This document shows positions 9,544-21,552 of a stretch of DNA of 63,026 nucleotides, piece by piece. The position numbers were made by a program, and so were the translations under genes. Source of the stretch: Cudoniella acicularis (taxonomy: Eukaryota > Ascomycota > Leotiomycetes > Helotiales > Helotiaceae); contig JAAMPI010000121.1 of the NCBI GenBank assembly GCA_013054445.1, positions 1 to 63,026 on the forward strand. The letters are read 5' to 3'. The notes under the pieces were generated by a model. The model had not been told where the DNA came from. It did not search any database and worked only from the letters and a program-made list of their open reading frames with translations. The number at the start of each line of letters is the position of its first letter. Position 1 is the first letter of the stretch.

Positions 9544-12109
9544 ATGTTGTTTTCATTTGAGGCACAATATGCGCTTTTGATGCTTCCAATGACTTTGGTT
9601 TCAGGTATGGAAACTCCAAGATGGTTGAGAAGTAAACGTTGACAATGCGCAGCGATGGTTCCAAGGCCGTTTGATCGAAGAGTGGCAATAACAAATGGGA
9701 TAACAAATGGGACAATAAGCTCACCGAGTTCGAGTTCGACTTCATCAAGTCAAACCTCATCGTCTTCGCCGATTTCCAGCTCTTCCAGTTCTTCCAGCTC
9801 CTCTATCGTCTCATCCTCCCTCGCATCCACAATAACCCCTATTTCGAGTTCTACGCCAACTAATGTCTATTCAACACTCAACTCTTCGGCTGTCGATGAA
9901 GAAGCTCTTTCCACGGCACCGTCGAGTAATTCTTCGGCTACTATCACACCCCTGGCAACCAGGACGACGTCTAGATACTGCTCAATACCCTCAGATATTG
10001 ATGCAGCGACGTATTGCCGTGTGTGAGTATTCATAACTTCAATGTCAGAAAAAGTGAAGAAACTAACGGCGTTAGATCTGTTGGAACTGTTCAATTGCAT
10101 TTCTGGCCGACTGGAACTGCCACCCTGAATCACACGTATCCAAAAACCACAGTTCTCAGTGAATTTGGCCTCACTATGTAAGCAATTTATTTCCCTCTAT
10201 TGGGTTGATGTGTTGTCTATGCCCTCGCCTGAATCTTTGATTGGGTTCTGGACTTCGCTCGCTTTGTCGAAAGATTCTAACCAAGACAGGACATCGCCTT
10301 TGATATACTATGTCATCAATACCATGATAGCCACCGATTATTGCGGGAACACAGTTGGACCAACCTTCAAGAATTATATTACATCATATAATATCACGGA
10401 CGTCTCGACGCTCCAACCGTATGCAAATGCAAAAGCCACGACTCGGATGGGAAATCCGGAACAACTTCATCTGAGCGATTTAAAATCAAACTGCCCACAA
10501 GCGTACACCGCTCCTGCTCAAAATCACAATATTTGGAATACGAGAGATCCGGGGTGCAATCCGGTGCTGGTATGGAGGACGGACCTCAAAGATGCTGGAG
10601 GGTACGTTTGTTATTTTTCATGAATTCACGAAGTGTTGCTGACATTTTGAAAGCCCGGCTTGGGATGTCTGCGGAAGGAGATATGGAGGTCATCTTGGTA
10701 TCTTCGATCCTTCAAGTCCTGTGGATCCATGCAATGGGAATGATTGTGGTGATCAAGGCGCCGAATCGGTAACTTCATCAACACCGCTTCCAACTACAGC
10801 TATTCAGGATCAGCAAGCAAGCACTAGTCAGAGTCCAGCAGCCCAGCCTTCGCCAACGTTATCTTCGGGACCTGCTCAGACGAGTACTCCTGCTTCGACT
10901 CAAGTTGCTGCTCAAAGTACTCCTGCATCGGGAAACCGAGGATCCACTGCTGTTATTTCGATCCCAGTACCATCAAATCCAGCAGCGTCGAATTCTATTT
11001 TGACATTGGCCTCGACTCCAACCACACCTGTAATTATTGCAACACTGGGTGGTTCAAACACAATATCTGCGGCTCCCGGAGCATCAAGCGTCTTAATTGG
11101 AAGCCAGGCTATATCAGTTGGGGGAACACCCGTGACTATTTCAGGCCAAGGCGTTGTTACTCTTGCGTCTTCAGGGCTGGTTGTCAGTTCTTCCAATGGA
11201 GGTGTTGCAACATACGCGATTCCTCAAAACTCGCTATCTCCGTCGCTAAGCCCGATCGTGACTTTATCCGGCGGAGGAGTCATCTCTGCCTCAGCAGGTG
11301 CTTCGAGTATTGTTTATGGAAGTCAGACAGCATCTATTGGAGGTCCGGCCATAACTGTTTCTGGCCAAGGAGTCGTTTCTCTTTCCCCTTCTGGATTGGT
11401 TGTCAGCTCTGCAAATGGAGGGATCGCAACTTACGCACTTCCCCAAAACTCGCCATCCTCGTCATCCAGCCCAATTGTGACGTTGCCTGGAGGAGGAATC
11501 ATCTCTGCCGCTGCAGGCGCCTCAAGTGTTGTTTATGGAAGTCAGACAGCGTCCGTTGGAGGCCCGGCCATAACTGTTTCCGGTCAAGGAGTGGTTTCTC
11601 TTTCTCCGTCTGGATTGGTTGTTAGTAATTCGGTCAATGGGCTTGTGTCAACTTATGCTCTCCCTTCACCCACCTTTGCGCAAAGCATAGCTGTCGTTGG
11701 AGGGCAGACCATTTCCGGACTTGCGATTGGATCTTCCGTTGCGATTATTGCGGGCCAAACAGTAAGTATTGACGGTTCAGTGGCGACCATATCCGGAAAT
11801 CAAGTCATAAGTCTTGGTCCAAGTGGCGTTGTTGTTCAGCTTCCAGGTGGAGGAGTCACGACGATTTCTGTTCCGACACCGACCGCTTCCCCAACTTCAA
11901 GTCCAATCCAAAATCCGGCTGTGACCAAGAATCTTTCCGGAACGAATTTAGCTGGAGCTTTGGTATCGACGGCTCCTACCGCTTCGGGAACGAGTGCGAG
12001 TCTTGGGAAAATAATCCAGAGTATGTCGAGCTCGGGGCATGCTGCTGTGGGGACGGGATTCTTGTGTTGGCTTGGAAGCGCGGTTTTGGGAGCGATATAT
12101 TTGCTGTGA
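9544..12109 (+). CDS. GPI-anchored cell-surface protein with 74-residue repeats
   Basis: Five exons join in frame: 9544-9604, 9653-10022, 10076-10177, 10290-10601 and 10654-12109, for 766 residues. The start at 9544 adds a signal peptide (MLFSFEAQYALLMLPMTLVS) that the longest single frame misses. A Ser-rich linker follows, then a Cys-containing domain (ATDYCGNTVGPTFKNYI, PAWDVCGRRYGGHLG, DPCNGNDCGDQ). After that come three close copies and one divergent copy of a 74-residue repeat (ISGQGVVSLSPSGLVVS, IVYGSQTASIGGPAITV). A hydrophobic tail (GTGFLCWLGSAVLGAIYLL) fits a GPI signal. I infer a wall-anchored protein; the repeats resemble beta-solenoid adhesin repeats of ascomycetes. No enzyme domain is seen. 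Confidence 0.85.
11050..11870 (+). repeat. Coding tandem repeats, unit about 222 bp
   Basis: Inside the GPI protein gene a unit of about 222 bp (74 codons) recurs. Units 2 and 3 are nearly identical over long stretches (for example TTTATGGAAGTCAGACAGC at about 11314 and 11533), and the last unit is divergent. This fits copy-number change by recombination. Confidence 0.8.
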
Positions 12110-14309
12110 GCAGCCCCGACCAGGAGGAATCAATTAATTATTTGGGGTTTGAATGCAGCTTGTGTCAATGCCGAAGAACATGCGAACGGGATTGGTGACC
12201 TTTGAGGCGCTCTTTCCGCCCAAACACTGGGTCGTCAATAATACACGCGTCCATCACTACAATGGCGTTGTCAATTCTTTCGAGGTATGCCTCCAAGAGT
12301 TGGAATCTGCTGAAGTTGAAGGAAAGGTCCTGCGTAGCTTCAATGGGGTTTGCGAAAGAAGATCCGCAGAATCCGAGGACCTATCGAAGTCGTTCTTAGT
12401 TTGGATTGCGATTGTAGAAATAGGATGCTGTCGAAATCCGGGTCTGTGGTAAAAAGTCCTTACCGAATAACATGAGTCCTTGAGTGCGAATGAAATGGTG
12501 ACATGAAAAGCCATTTCCGAGGTTTGCAGTTATTCTGTTTTTGTTTCCCATCTCCAAAGACAGCGAGGAAACAGCTAGGAAAGTTCGAGCGAATAATAGT
12601 GTCTCCAAGCCTGAGTCAAGCCCAACCTGAGAACCAGACCGATTTCCCTTAAGCAATTTCAAAATGTTGTGAGTCTGAACCTCGGGTCTTTCCGTTTTGG
12701 TGCTCTCCATTTGTGTGGTCTGCGATTATTTTCTTGTCCTTGGCTTCTCAACTAGGCTGCTCAGTAATTACATTTGCCCTTGACAAACAATCTAATTTAT
12801 CCTCGAAAATTGCTCACACGTGTTGCCTTGTTCGAAGAACTTTTCACCATAAGGATTCCTCATTTGAATTGTCGATGAGTTGGGTCGACCGCCTTACCAT
12901 ATTTCGGCAACGCCAAGGCGTAAACCCAATGCCTGCTTGATGACCGAGTTTTTGGGAATTATGGATATAGATAGAAATTCGCCGATGATGACCGACGCGG
13001 TTTTGAAATACAGCGAGACGGATGCTTTTACCCAAGCGGTTGGCTAAGGTCTTGGGAATACGACGAGTTATTTTCTTCTGTTGCAATTGGAATATTTTCT
13101 ATCCGTTAGCACTAAGTCACCGATCTGACCGAAAAAAAGCCTCCAGATCGTTGGAACCTGCACTAGCTGGCGGCCGCGAAAATTGCGAAATGCAACAACT
13201 GAGATCGAAACTGGAGCGGCCGACACCAGCGGCCGCCCTCGAAGTGCAACAAAAAGGACGAAAGGTTGCCTTGTGCAGTAAAAATTAAAGAAAGAAGACA
13301 CATGCAACGATTTCAAGAGACGATGGAGGTGCTGCGTGTGGATTCGGGGCGGGAAAATACGAATAAGGCGAAGTCTGCTCGTGTATTTAGAGAGGCCTGA
13401 TGTGTCACGTGGACAGATCACGAGGGAATTTGGGCTGTGCAATTCAAGCTCTAGGCATCTGATTTTCTTGCTCAAGCAATTGCAAAAAGAAACCTGGCCT
13501 GAACTGCTGATTGCATTCGGCTTGAATTCAGGTTAACCAAAGGCCTTCACACTGTATTGACACAGTTGAAAACCCTGAGTTAAAACCAAAAATATAAACA
13601 CTAAGCTTTTTCGAGAATAACCATTACTCGGATGCAGCCCAAGGAACTCATTTTTCACAGATTGGGGTGTTGCTTCGAAGCTTCGAGCTAAAGACGATTT
13701 TTAAAAGAGTTACCTGAAATTGACATGTTTTTTTTTAGTAAGGGCTTCGAACGCACAAGCATGACATGAAATGATATGTCAAGCTTTCGTCAAGGCGCTC
13801 GATCAAAGAGTAAAATTGAAGAATATTGACTCATTTGAAGGAAACTGGAGGAGAGGTGAACAATTTGCAAGAGCTTCGTTTCCAAAGCCACAAATATTTT
13901 GATACAAATGCTTATGCTGCAACTCAAAAAACTCAAAAAGGCAAAATTGATCATCAATTCCCGACAAACAAGAGACAGGGTAGTAATCCATATAGCAAAG
14001 ACGAGGTCATGAAATGTATCGTCCATTACGAACCGCTTCCTTCAGATCAAAGATTCCAGAGCAGTAGATACAGGACGAGGAGTCGGTCTGCCGTCCAACA
14101 TTGAAGAACCTACTGAAAGGTCTTGTCTCACACAACTCTGTGGTTTGGCAGAGTTGTGAAATTGGTCGGACGGATGCAGAGGAAAGAAAAATCTCGGCCG
14201 CAAATTTTGAGGTTTTCAAGCTCGCTACCGCTTTCGGACTAGCGCCGCTGGTCAAGCTAACAATTTCGATTCTCTCCACTATCTGCAACTTTTTCTTCCA
14301 CTTTGCAAC
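12110..14309. other. Intergenic region without recognised gene
   Basis: About 2.2 kb with no open frame that looks coding and no tRNA or rRNA. Two GCGGCCGC octamers occur at about 13170 and 13229. A structured non-coding RNA or a diverged gene cannot be excluded by eye. Confidence 0.4.
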
Positions 14310-16048
14310 ATGGAATCCTTGAGCGACACCAAATGGGATGTCGTGATATCTGGCACCGGACTGCAGAACTCTCTGCTTGCCTTGTCAGTATTCGCAACCT
14401 TTCAACATTTGCGAGTCAAATCTGACTGACCTAGCTCTTGAAGAGCCTTGTCGCGCTCTGACAAAAAGATCCTTCACGTCGACCAGAATGACTACTATGG
14501 CGGTGCTGAAGCTGCATTCAGCTTGCAGGAAGTTGGTGAATGGGTAGACAAGGTCCAGAAAGGTATGTCGCTCATGTTGCTACGTCTGCTGGCCTCCTAA
14601 CATTGTCTAGATGCCTTGCAACCTTTTCGCAATGCCACCTTGTGGAAGGCAGATTCCGAAAACCCAGAGTCGCAGAAACTATCCTTCTCTCGAGCATACA
14701 CCCTCACCCTCTCTCCGCAAATAATCTATACCAAGTCGGAGCTTCTGGCCCAGCTGGTATCGTCGAAAGTCTACCGCCAACTGGAATTCCAGGCAGTCGG
14801 AAACTGGTGGATTTTTGCGGAAGGCTCGCTGAAACGCCTGCCTAATGGACGAGAAGATATTTTCCAAGACAAGAGTATCGACAATAGGGCAAAACGGAGC
14901 TTGATGAAGTTTTTGAAGTTCGTTGTGGATTACGAGAATCAAACGGAGACGTGGGAAGCTCATGCTAATGACAATCTGCAAAACTTTTTGTCTTCCCAAT
15001 TCCAATTCCCGCCTCAACTCCAAACAGTCATCGCCGCTCTTACGCTTTCGCTCGATCCCCCTGATAACACCACTGTCAGATGGGCGCTCTCTAGGATTGC
15101 TCGACATCTTACATCAATCGGAGTGTTTGGACCTGGCTTCGGAGCAGTGTTTCCAAAGTGGGGTGGCGGGGCTGAAATTGCTCAAGTCGCTTGCCGAGCC
15201 GGCGCAGTTGGTGGTGGTGTTTACGTTCTTGGTACTGGGATTCAAGACGTTCAGAACGCAGAACCAAGGCCTGAAGATGAGGCAACATCGAGTCTTTCGC
15301 TCTCCAATGGCGAGACGGTCAGAACGAAACGCCTCATTCCTGGCACCAAGACTACGGCCACCTCGAAGAATATGACCTCCAAAGTCATTGCTGTCGTCTC
15401 GTCGTCGCTTAATTCCATATTCATGAGTTCTGTCGAAGGATCACCTCTTTCTGCCGTCTCCGTTGTTGTCTTTCCGCCCAACACGCTTAGTATCGAAGGT
15501 TCACAACTAAATCCCATCTACATCATGGCACATTCGAGCGAGACTGGTGAATGCCCGAGTAGCCAAAGTACGTATCTATAAAGTTCCCTCTTTCTTTTCC
15601 GCATTACATGATGATCCAACTTTACGAATACTTATCTACATTGTCTGAATTACTTTGACGATAACATACCTCTGACAGTCTGATGATGCTTCTTGTCTTT
15701 CTCTTGATGCTGATCATATTGGCAAATCAGCATAACTAATGCATCGTAGGTGTTCTTTATGCGTCTACTTCACATCGCGAAGACAGCAAATTAGTTCTTG
15801 AAGGTGCTCTTTCCGCCTTTCTCAAATCAGTCGACGATTCCGAGGCTCAAATCCTTTACAAACTCCACTATGATCAGCAAGAGTCGCCTGACTCATCTCT
15901 CGACCTGGCTTTCGATGATCAAATGTTAGATGCCGTCGAGAAGCAATGGAAGGAAATAGTGGGCGAGAATGATACTGCGTCTTTCATGCAATTCGAGGAA
16001 AGGAACAGCATGAATGCTGATGATGATAACGATGATGATGAATATTGA
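14310..16048 (+). CDS. MRS6: Rab escort protein (Rab geranylgeranyltransferase component A)
   Basis: Four exons (14310-14383, 14444-14562, 14611-15567, 15750-16048) give 482 residues. The N-terminus has the Rossmann dinucleotide-fold remnant WDVVISGTGLQNSLLALALS, then ILHVDQNDYYGG, the GDI/REP sequence-conserved region. Later GDI/REP blocks are FQAVGNWWIFAEGSLKRLP and VFPKWGGGAEIAQVACRAGA. An acidic C-terminus (MNADDDNDDDEY) ends the protein. REP presents newly made Rab GTPases to the geranylgeranyltransferase; it acts in the cytosol and is essential in yeast (Mrs6). The gene looks intact. Length is shorter than yeast Mrs6, as is usual in filamentous fungi. Confidence 0.92.
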
Positions 16049-17194
16049 GGTGGGTTCGGAAGGAGTCTAGTGTTGGGGAATCAGGTGGGTGTTTGCAACA
16101 ATTGTACGAGTTCAGACGGGTGGGGGATGCATCTAATTGAAGATATTGTGAACCAGACCGGCTTCTTCCGCTCTGACGAATATGATTCACTTCCTCAGTT
16201 TTATGTAGCAATGACTTTTCTTCCTCATTCGGGTTTGACCTTGACCTGGCGAAATGTGACACAGCAGTGCTGTTTCTCTTCGCCGACCATTCCAGTTTCG
16301 CGTCATTCATCCCTCTCCGCTCATTGACAAATGGGTATGAACCATCTTTCCCTATGCCTGTTTCGTCAAGAAGTTGTAAGTTTCTCGTGGGGCTGACCCT
16401 GGCAATTTTTGACCAGCCATGAATGCCAACGGCGTTGGTCATTCGCCATTTTTAAACAATCGTCAGATTCATGGATGTGGATATTTAATGGATATATATT
16501 TATCCATGGATATCCAAGTATATCCGCGGATCTAGAATGTATATCCATCATCCTTGCTATGTTCAAAAGTTTTGCTAGACTCGAGTGGAAGGCTAATTGC
16601 GAGCAAATTGCATTCGACTTCACAAAAAGTAGAGCTGGATACCAGCAACGCTATCAAACCTTTGAACATGGTGAGTGACAGACCAATTAAAATTACGAGA
16701 TCTATGGATATCAGGTCCATAGAATTGACAGATCTATGGATTTGGATTGGATGGAGAGCCAATAATGTGGATGATAAATCGATCCATTGGGAGCACTGAA
16801 TGCCTTTTCAAAGTTCATTTAAATTGTCAGTCTTGCTGCGATTCTCCTATTTTTCTACTTGGTCAGATTAGCTCTCGTCGTCAACTGCAGAATGAACACT
16901 TTTGTAGAAACGTCGGTTCACAGCTTGAGTTCTTTTCAAATTGGAAAGCCCTAATAGTTGCAGTGTTCTTGTGGTCCACTCGATATTGTGACGCCTGATC
17001 TGCTCGGGTGTAGATAATGCTTCGTTTTGTCAAAGTCGGTGCGATGGGTCGTTGAAATCCCGACTGTATGAAGCTGGTTTGTGCATCCCAGTGTACTTTG
17101 GATAAAGAGCTTTCACCTACATAAAGGTACTCACTCTGATGTGGTTCTTGTCGCTCTGGGTAGCTGTTGAATAATTTCAACGCTGATCTACACC
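16049..17194. other. Intergenic region with ATATCC/GGATAT-rich tracts
   Basis: No gene seen. Two tracts (16471-16560 and about 16695-16795) are crowded with GGATAT/ATATCC and GATCTATGGAT words in both orientations, giving many small palindromes. The rest is plain sequence ahead of the MFS pseudogene. Confidence 0.5.
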
Positions 17195-18962
17195 ATGACT
17201 TCACCGACTGAAAAGCGGACAATTGAGTTTGTTGAAGAAAACACGGAATCCACGGAATTAAGTGTTGAGAGTAGCGACCACATAATCACAACGACATCCG
17301 AAGTTCGTCTGATTGCGAAATGCGACCTTCGACTCTTGCCTATTCTCTTCTGCGTGTACACTGTTTCAATCCTCGATCGAATCAATATCGGAAATGCAAA
17401 GATCCAAGGCATGCCACAGGAGATTAAGCTCGCCGGTAATCAATTCAATGTTGCGCTTCTTATATTTTTTGTTCCATACATCTTTCTTGAGGCATGTTTC
17501 AATAGCTTTCAATTGGACTTGGGCTGACACGATAGGTTCCCTCAAACTTTGTTATGAGGAAGATCAAGCCGAGCACATGGTTGAGCTCTTTAATGTTTTT
17601 CTGGGGTAAGTTTGCTCAAAAATATTTGACGTCGCTGACGACACAGGTATCGTATCCATGTGCCAAGGATTTGTGAAGAATTATTTTCAGCTGGTGGTCT
17701 GCCGATTCTTTCTTGGAATATTTGAGGCGGGCGTCTTTCCAGGTAAGTTCACACCCTAATGCTTTGTACCATCCTGACTAGTACAGGTTCCATTTACCTC
17801 ATCAGCATGTACTACAAACGACACGAGCTGCACAGAAAATTCGCCCTTTTCTACACATCGGGTTTGATTGCTGGAGCTTTTGGTGGATTGTTAGCATTTG
17901 CACTGGTGAAGATGGACAAACTCGGAGGTTATTCTGGTTGGCGATGGTAGGTTTAACAGACCGATTTTCAGTTCACAGCCTGATAATATCGCAGGATCTT
18001 CATCATGGAAGGACTTGCGACCATTGCATTCTCATTCATTGCTAAAATTCTCATTGTCGACTGGCCGGAAGATGCGAAGTTCTTGACATCAGAAGAAAAA
18101 GCCCTCCTCAAAAAACGACTCGATGAAGATAAAGGAAATGAGGTTTCGCGAATGGATAGACTCGATAGAAATTCCATGAAGCGGATGGCAAAAGACTGGA
18201 AAATATACGTCGGGTATGGAACTTTTGTCCTCTGCTTTGTCACTTCTCATTATCCCAGCATAGTCATATATATCGGCGTCAGCACTTCGGGATATTCGAC
18301 TACCTTCTTCCTCCCCACCATTCTCAATGGTTTCAATTATACACCTGAACAAGCGTAACTACACTCGATACCCATTTGGCTCGTCGGTGCTGCTTTCACT
18401 TTGATCTCGGCCTGGGTATCTGATCGTCTCCGGTAAGCCGTCGTCCAATCTCCAAATGCATACTAATATTCTCAGCCACCGCTACACTTTCACCATCGTT
18501 GGAATATTCATATCCTCGATCGGCTATGCCATTCTCCTCCGCCAAGGACTACCGAAATGCCCTGGTGCCCTTCCAAACAGTATTCGCTACCTCGCCGTTT
18601 TCTTCGTCTCAATTGGTACCAGTATCACTCAACCACTTACCCTCATCTGGCTCGCCAATAACATGGGAGGGCATCTCAAACGTGCGTTTGGTTCTGCGAT
18701 GCAGATTGGCTTTGGGAACATTGGTGGTATTATTGCTTCAAATATTTTCATCGTGCAGGAAGCGCCGAAATTCAAAACCGGGTTTGGAACTTGTCTTGGG
18801 TTGTTGTGGGTTTGTGGTGCGGCGTGAACAATGTTTTATCTTGGGCTCATGGCTGAGAATAAGAAGAGGGATGCTGGTGGGCGGGATGACAGGTTGGCGT
18901 TGCCGACAGAAGAGTTGGAGAATTTGGGGGATGATCATCCGGAGTTTAGGTTTTCGGGGTAG
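17195..18962 (+). pseudogene. MFS transporter pseudogene, allantoate-permease type (ACS family)
   Basis: The frame from 17195 shows the typical start of the anion:cation symporter family: DLRLLPILFCVYTVSILDRI, NIGNAKIQGM, then QLVVCRFFLGIFEAGVFPG and YSGWRWIFIMEGL. Six introns can be placed; the first has a GC donor (GAG|GCATGT). The gene is cut by TAA 18356-18358, in TPEQA*LHSIPIWLVGAA, where Gln is expected, so CAA to TAA. A TGA at 18825-18827 follows, before MFYLGLMAENKKRDAG. The coding sense continues to TAG 18960-18962. Two in-frame stops in otherwise well-kept sequence indicate recent loss. Confidence 0.8.
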
Positions 18963-19387
18963 GTGCGGTACCGAGGGATGGTGGAAGAGCAGTGAAATGC
19001 AATGATGAGCAGATTTCTAGATCTTGAAGCCCGACTCTTTGTCTCTCAGCTTCTGTTGAGTCTTATAAACCGGTAGTTTTGCCATAATCGTCTTCCTTCG
19101 AGAAACACCGGAACCTACATTAAATGGTTTGTGAGACGGAAGGGGATCTCGCACAAGTTCCTTATCAAAATTAAAAGAACAATATTTTCTACAGAAGAGA
19201 AAAGAAAGAAGGACGAGTGTGGAGGGGCCGGTGGAGGACCGAATGGAGGTTGGTGGCTGACTAAGCCCCGAGCTAACCCCGCTGTCCACCGGTGTTCATG
19301 ACGCGAAGTCACCGACTTTTCTCTATCAACAACCTCAATCTTGATCCTCATCTCATCACATCTTCATCAAAATATTCCACGGAGAGG
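18963..19387. other. Intergenic spacer
   Basis: About 425 bp between the MFS pseudogene and the Zn2Cys6 gene. The latter has an open frame upstream of its likely start, but no other feature is seen. Confidence 0.4.
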
Positions 19388-21133
19388 ATGCCCCCAATTC
19401 GACATTCGCCTTCTCCTCAAGATCAACCACTCCCCAAGGTCCGGCAACGAAGCCGAAGAGCCTGCGAGCCATGCAGGAAGCGAAAGATCAAGTGCGACGG
19501 AACGGAACCATGTGCAGCGTGTTCAGGTTATGGATATGACTGTGTTTATAAAAAAAGACAACCTCAATCACACGGGATAGCGGAAGAACCGTCTAACCAC
19601 AATCCACCGGTCAGCACTCAAACACCTCCCGGACCGGCATCCTTAGATCCCGATGCATCCGCTATCACCGAGAGTGTAAATAGTCCTTGTATGGTAGCGG
19701 AGAGTTTTGTTCCACCCGATGACAGCCGTTTACTTCATGAGTCAATAAAAACCAGGTTTACAAGTGCCTCGAGTGCTATAGCATTTCCCAAAATCCTCGG
19801 AATAGCCCTCGGTTTATCGGATCCTCCCCGACTGCATTCGTTTGGATGGAACCCTGGGAAGCGCCCGGAGCAAAGATTCATACCTCAAATCAGTATTTGC
19901 GATATGGTTACTCCGGATGAGATGAAGCAATTCGCAGATGTGTATTTCAGAGAAGTTCATCCATTTTTTGGAATCGTGGATCGAGCATTGTTCCTGTCGA
20001 AGTCGAATTCTTTCTGGTCGACGCCAAACCGGGGTACAGATTTTGAAGCTCTTATGTGTGGTGTTTTCAGCCTAGGTTCCTATTTCAGTCCTATTCCATC
20101 TCCGGCGGAAGCGCGCGTGGTCGAGCAGGGGAGATTTCTGCTTGATTTGAGTACTGCTCACCCTCCAGCGGTGCTGTCATTTAAGCATGTTGCTGCTTGG
20201 ACTTTAAGGGCGATTTATCTGCGTTCGACTACAAGGCCCCATCTTTCGTGGATTGCTTCATGCACTGCAGTTCATATTGCCGAGGCAATTGGGCTTCATC
20301 GGCAGATTGGAGAACAGAACATGAAGCGGGAGATGCCTCGTACTGTCCTTCCTTTGGAGGAGGATCTCCGCATAAGGAATTTTTGGGCTGCAGTATCTAT
20401 CAACCAATTCTTTGCGGCAGAATACAGCAGGTCAAAGGTTCAACTCGACATGATTGATTGCAAACCATTGGTTTCTCAAGCCGGTGATTTCACAGCTCAA
20501 ACGCTTAAAATTATGCAGTCCATTCCCCGACCAAGAATCGCCGACAGGGCTGGGACAATATCAGATTTTTCGAATGCGCTGAAGAGCCTGGCAGAGATGT
20601 CAATTGATGCTCCGTTCCTCGGACTTTTGAGGGCTGATGCATGTTTCTGCGTATTTCGAATGATTCAGGCGGCGAATTTGTCTGTGAGCTCGTCACAAGT
20701 TGCATTGATACTAGAAATCATACGGGTGGCACTCGATGGTGTGAAGTTTTTGCGGAGTATGGGGCAGCTATGGTGGAATGTTGTTGGAGTGCCATTTCAT
20801 AGTGTCTGTGTACTGCTGTCAATTGGGACTTCGGAAAGTTTGGCCATGTTACCTGGTACTTTGGAAACTCTCAAAAATATTGCGGTGACTTGCGACTCAC
20901 ATTTATCAAAGGAAGCTCTTAGAACCGCTTTCACATTGGTTCAAGGAGCTCAACTGAAGAAATCGAGAGAACTTGACGATTTAAATCGCGGACTCAGCGC
21001 CATTGGCGATTTATCCGAGGCAGTTTCTCAAGCATCTACCAATGGTTTTGAATGGGAGTTGGGTTATGACATGGGGTTTCCGGATTTCCTCGATTTAGAA
21101 AATTTCATGGGTTTCGATTCTGCGCCCTTCTGA
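19388..21133 (+). CDS. Zn2Cys6 transcription factor, intact, intronless
   Basis: The frame is open from 19292, but ATG 19388 (MPPIRHSPSPQDQ) is the likely start, giving 581 residues. The zinc cluster is CEPCRKRKIKCDGTEPCAAC with a final Cys seven residues on (C-x2-C-x6-C-x6-C-x2-C-x6-C). A basic stretch (KVRQRSRRA) precedes it. The middle homology region fits the fungal-specific factor domain (KHVAAWTLRAIYLRS, ASCTAVHIAEAIGLHRQIGE). The C-terminus is acidic with aromatic residues (DFLDLENFMGFDSAPF), a possible activation segment. It lies between two MFS genes on the same strand, so it may regulate a local transport function. Target unknown. Confidence 0.88.
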   Translation: MPPIRHSPSPQDQPLPKVRQRSRRACEPCRKRKIKCDGTEPCAACSGYGYDCVYKKRQPQSHGIAEEPSNHNPPVSTQTPPGPASLDPDASAITESVNSPCMVAESFVPPDDSRLLHESIKTRFTSASSAIAFPKILGIALGLSDPPRLHSFGWNPGKRPEQRFIPQISICDMVTPDEMKQFADVYFREVHPFFGIVDRALFLSKSNSFWSTPNRGTDFEALMCGVFSLGSYFSPIPSPAEARVVEQGRFLLDLSTAHPPAVLSFKHVAAWTLRAIYLRSTTRPHLSWIASCTAVHIAEAIGLHRQIGEQNMKREMPRTVLPLEEDLRIRNFWAAVSINQFFAAEYSRSKVQLDMIDCKPLVSQAGDFTAQTLKIMQSIPRPRIADRAGTISDFSNALKSLAEMSIDAPFLGLLRADACFCVFRMIQAANLSVSSSQVALILEIIRVALDGVKFLRSMGQLWWNVVGVPFHSVCVLLSIGTSESLAMLPGTLETLKNIAVTCDSHLSKEALRTAFTLVQGAQLKKSRELDDLNRGLSAIGDLSEAVSQASTNGFEWELGYDMGFPDFLDLENFMGFDSAPF

Positions 21134-21552
21134 GTGGAATTATCCGCCAAACAAAAGCTTCAAATTTCACACGGGCAGCGCAAGGAATTGAAATACAATC
21201 CGATATGTCCTTGAGCGTCGGATTTAAGGTTGGGATATGCAGTTCGTTCTAGCGGGCCGGACGGTACGAGCGGGCCGTTAGGATTTCTGATGACTCCGAT
21301 TTCAAACCACAATCGAAAACCAATGAGATCTTTTTTTTTGTTGAAGGACTTCAAAAACGAGATGGTCCGCCTAAATAATATGTCGCAAGTAGATATCAAT
21401 TCTACTTTTCAAGTTTCAGATATCCGACTGACGCCAGCCCGTTCGAGGTTCCGCCAAACGTTCTCACAACGCTAAAGGCTCAACTCAAGCTATATTCAAC
21501 AGCACCAGGATATTGCCGCGGACCGTAGTGTCTGTCAATTTTCAACTGTCCA
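21134..21552. other. Intergenic spacer
   Basis: About 420 bp, no gene. It contains an inverted CGGGCCGGACGG...GAGCGGGCCG pair near 21252-21282, possibly regulatory for the downstream MFS gene. Confidence 0.35.

Noticed and set aside
9655..10026. A separate Ser-rich protein starting at ATG 9655.
   Set aside because: An upstream exon at 9544-9604 supplies a signal peptide and joins in frame, and downstream exons continue the same protein.
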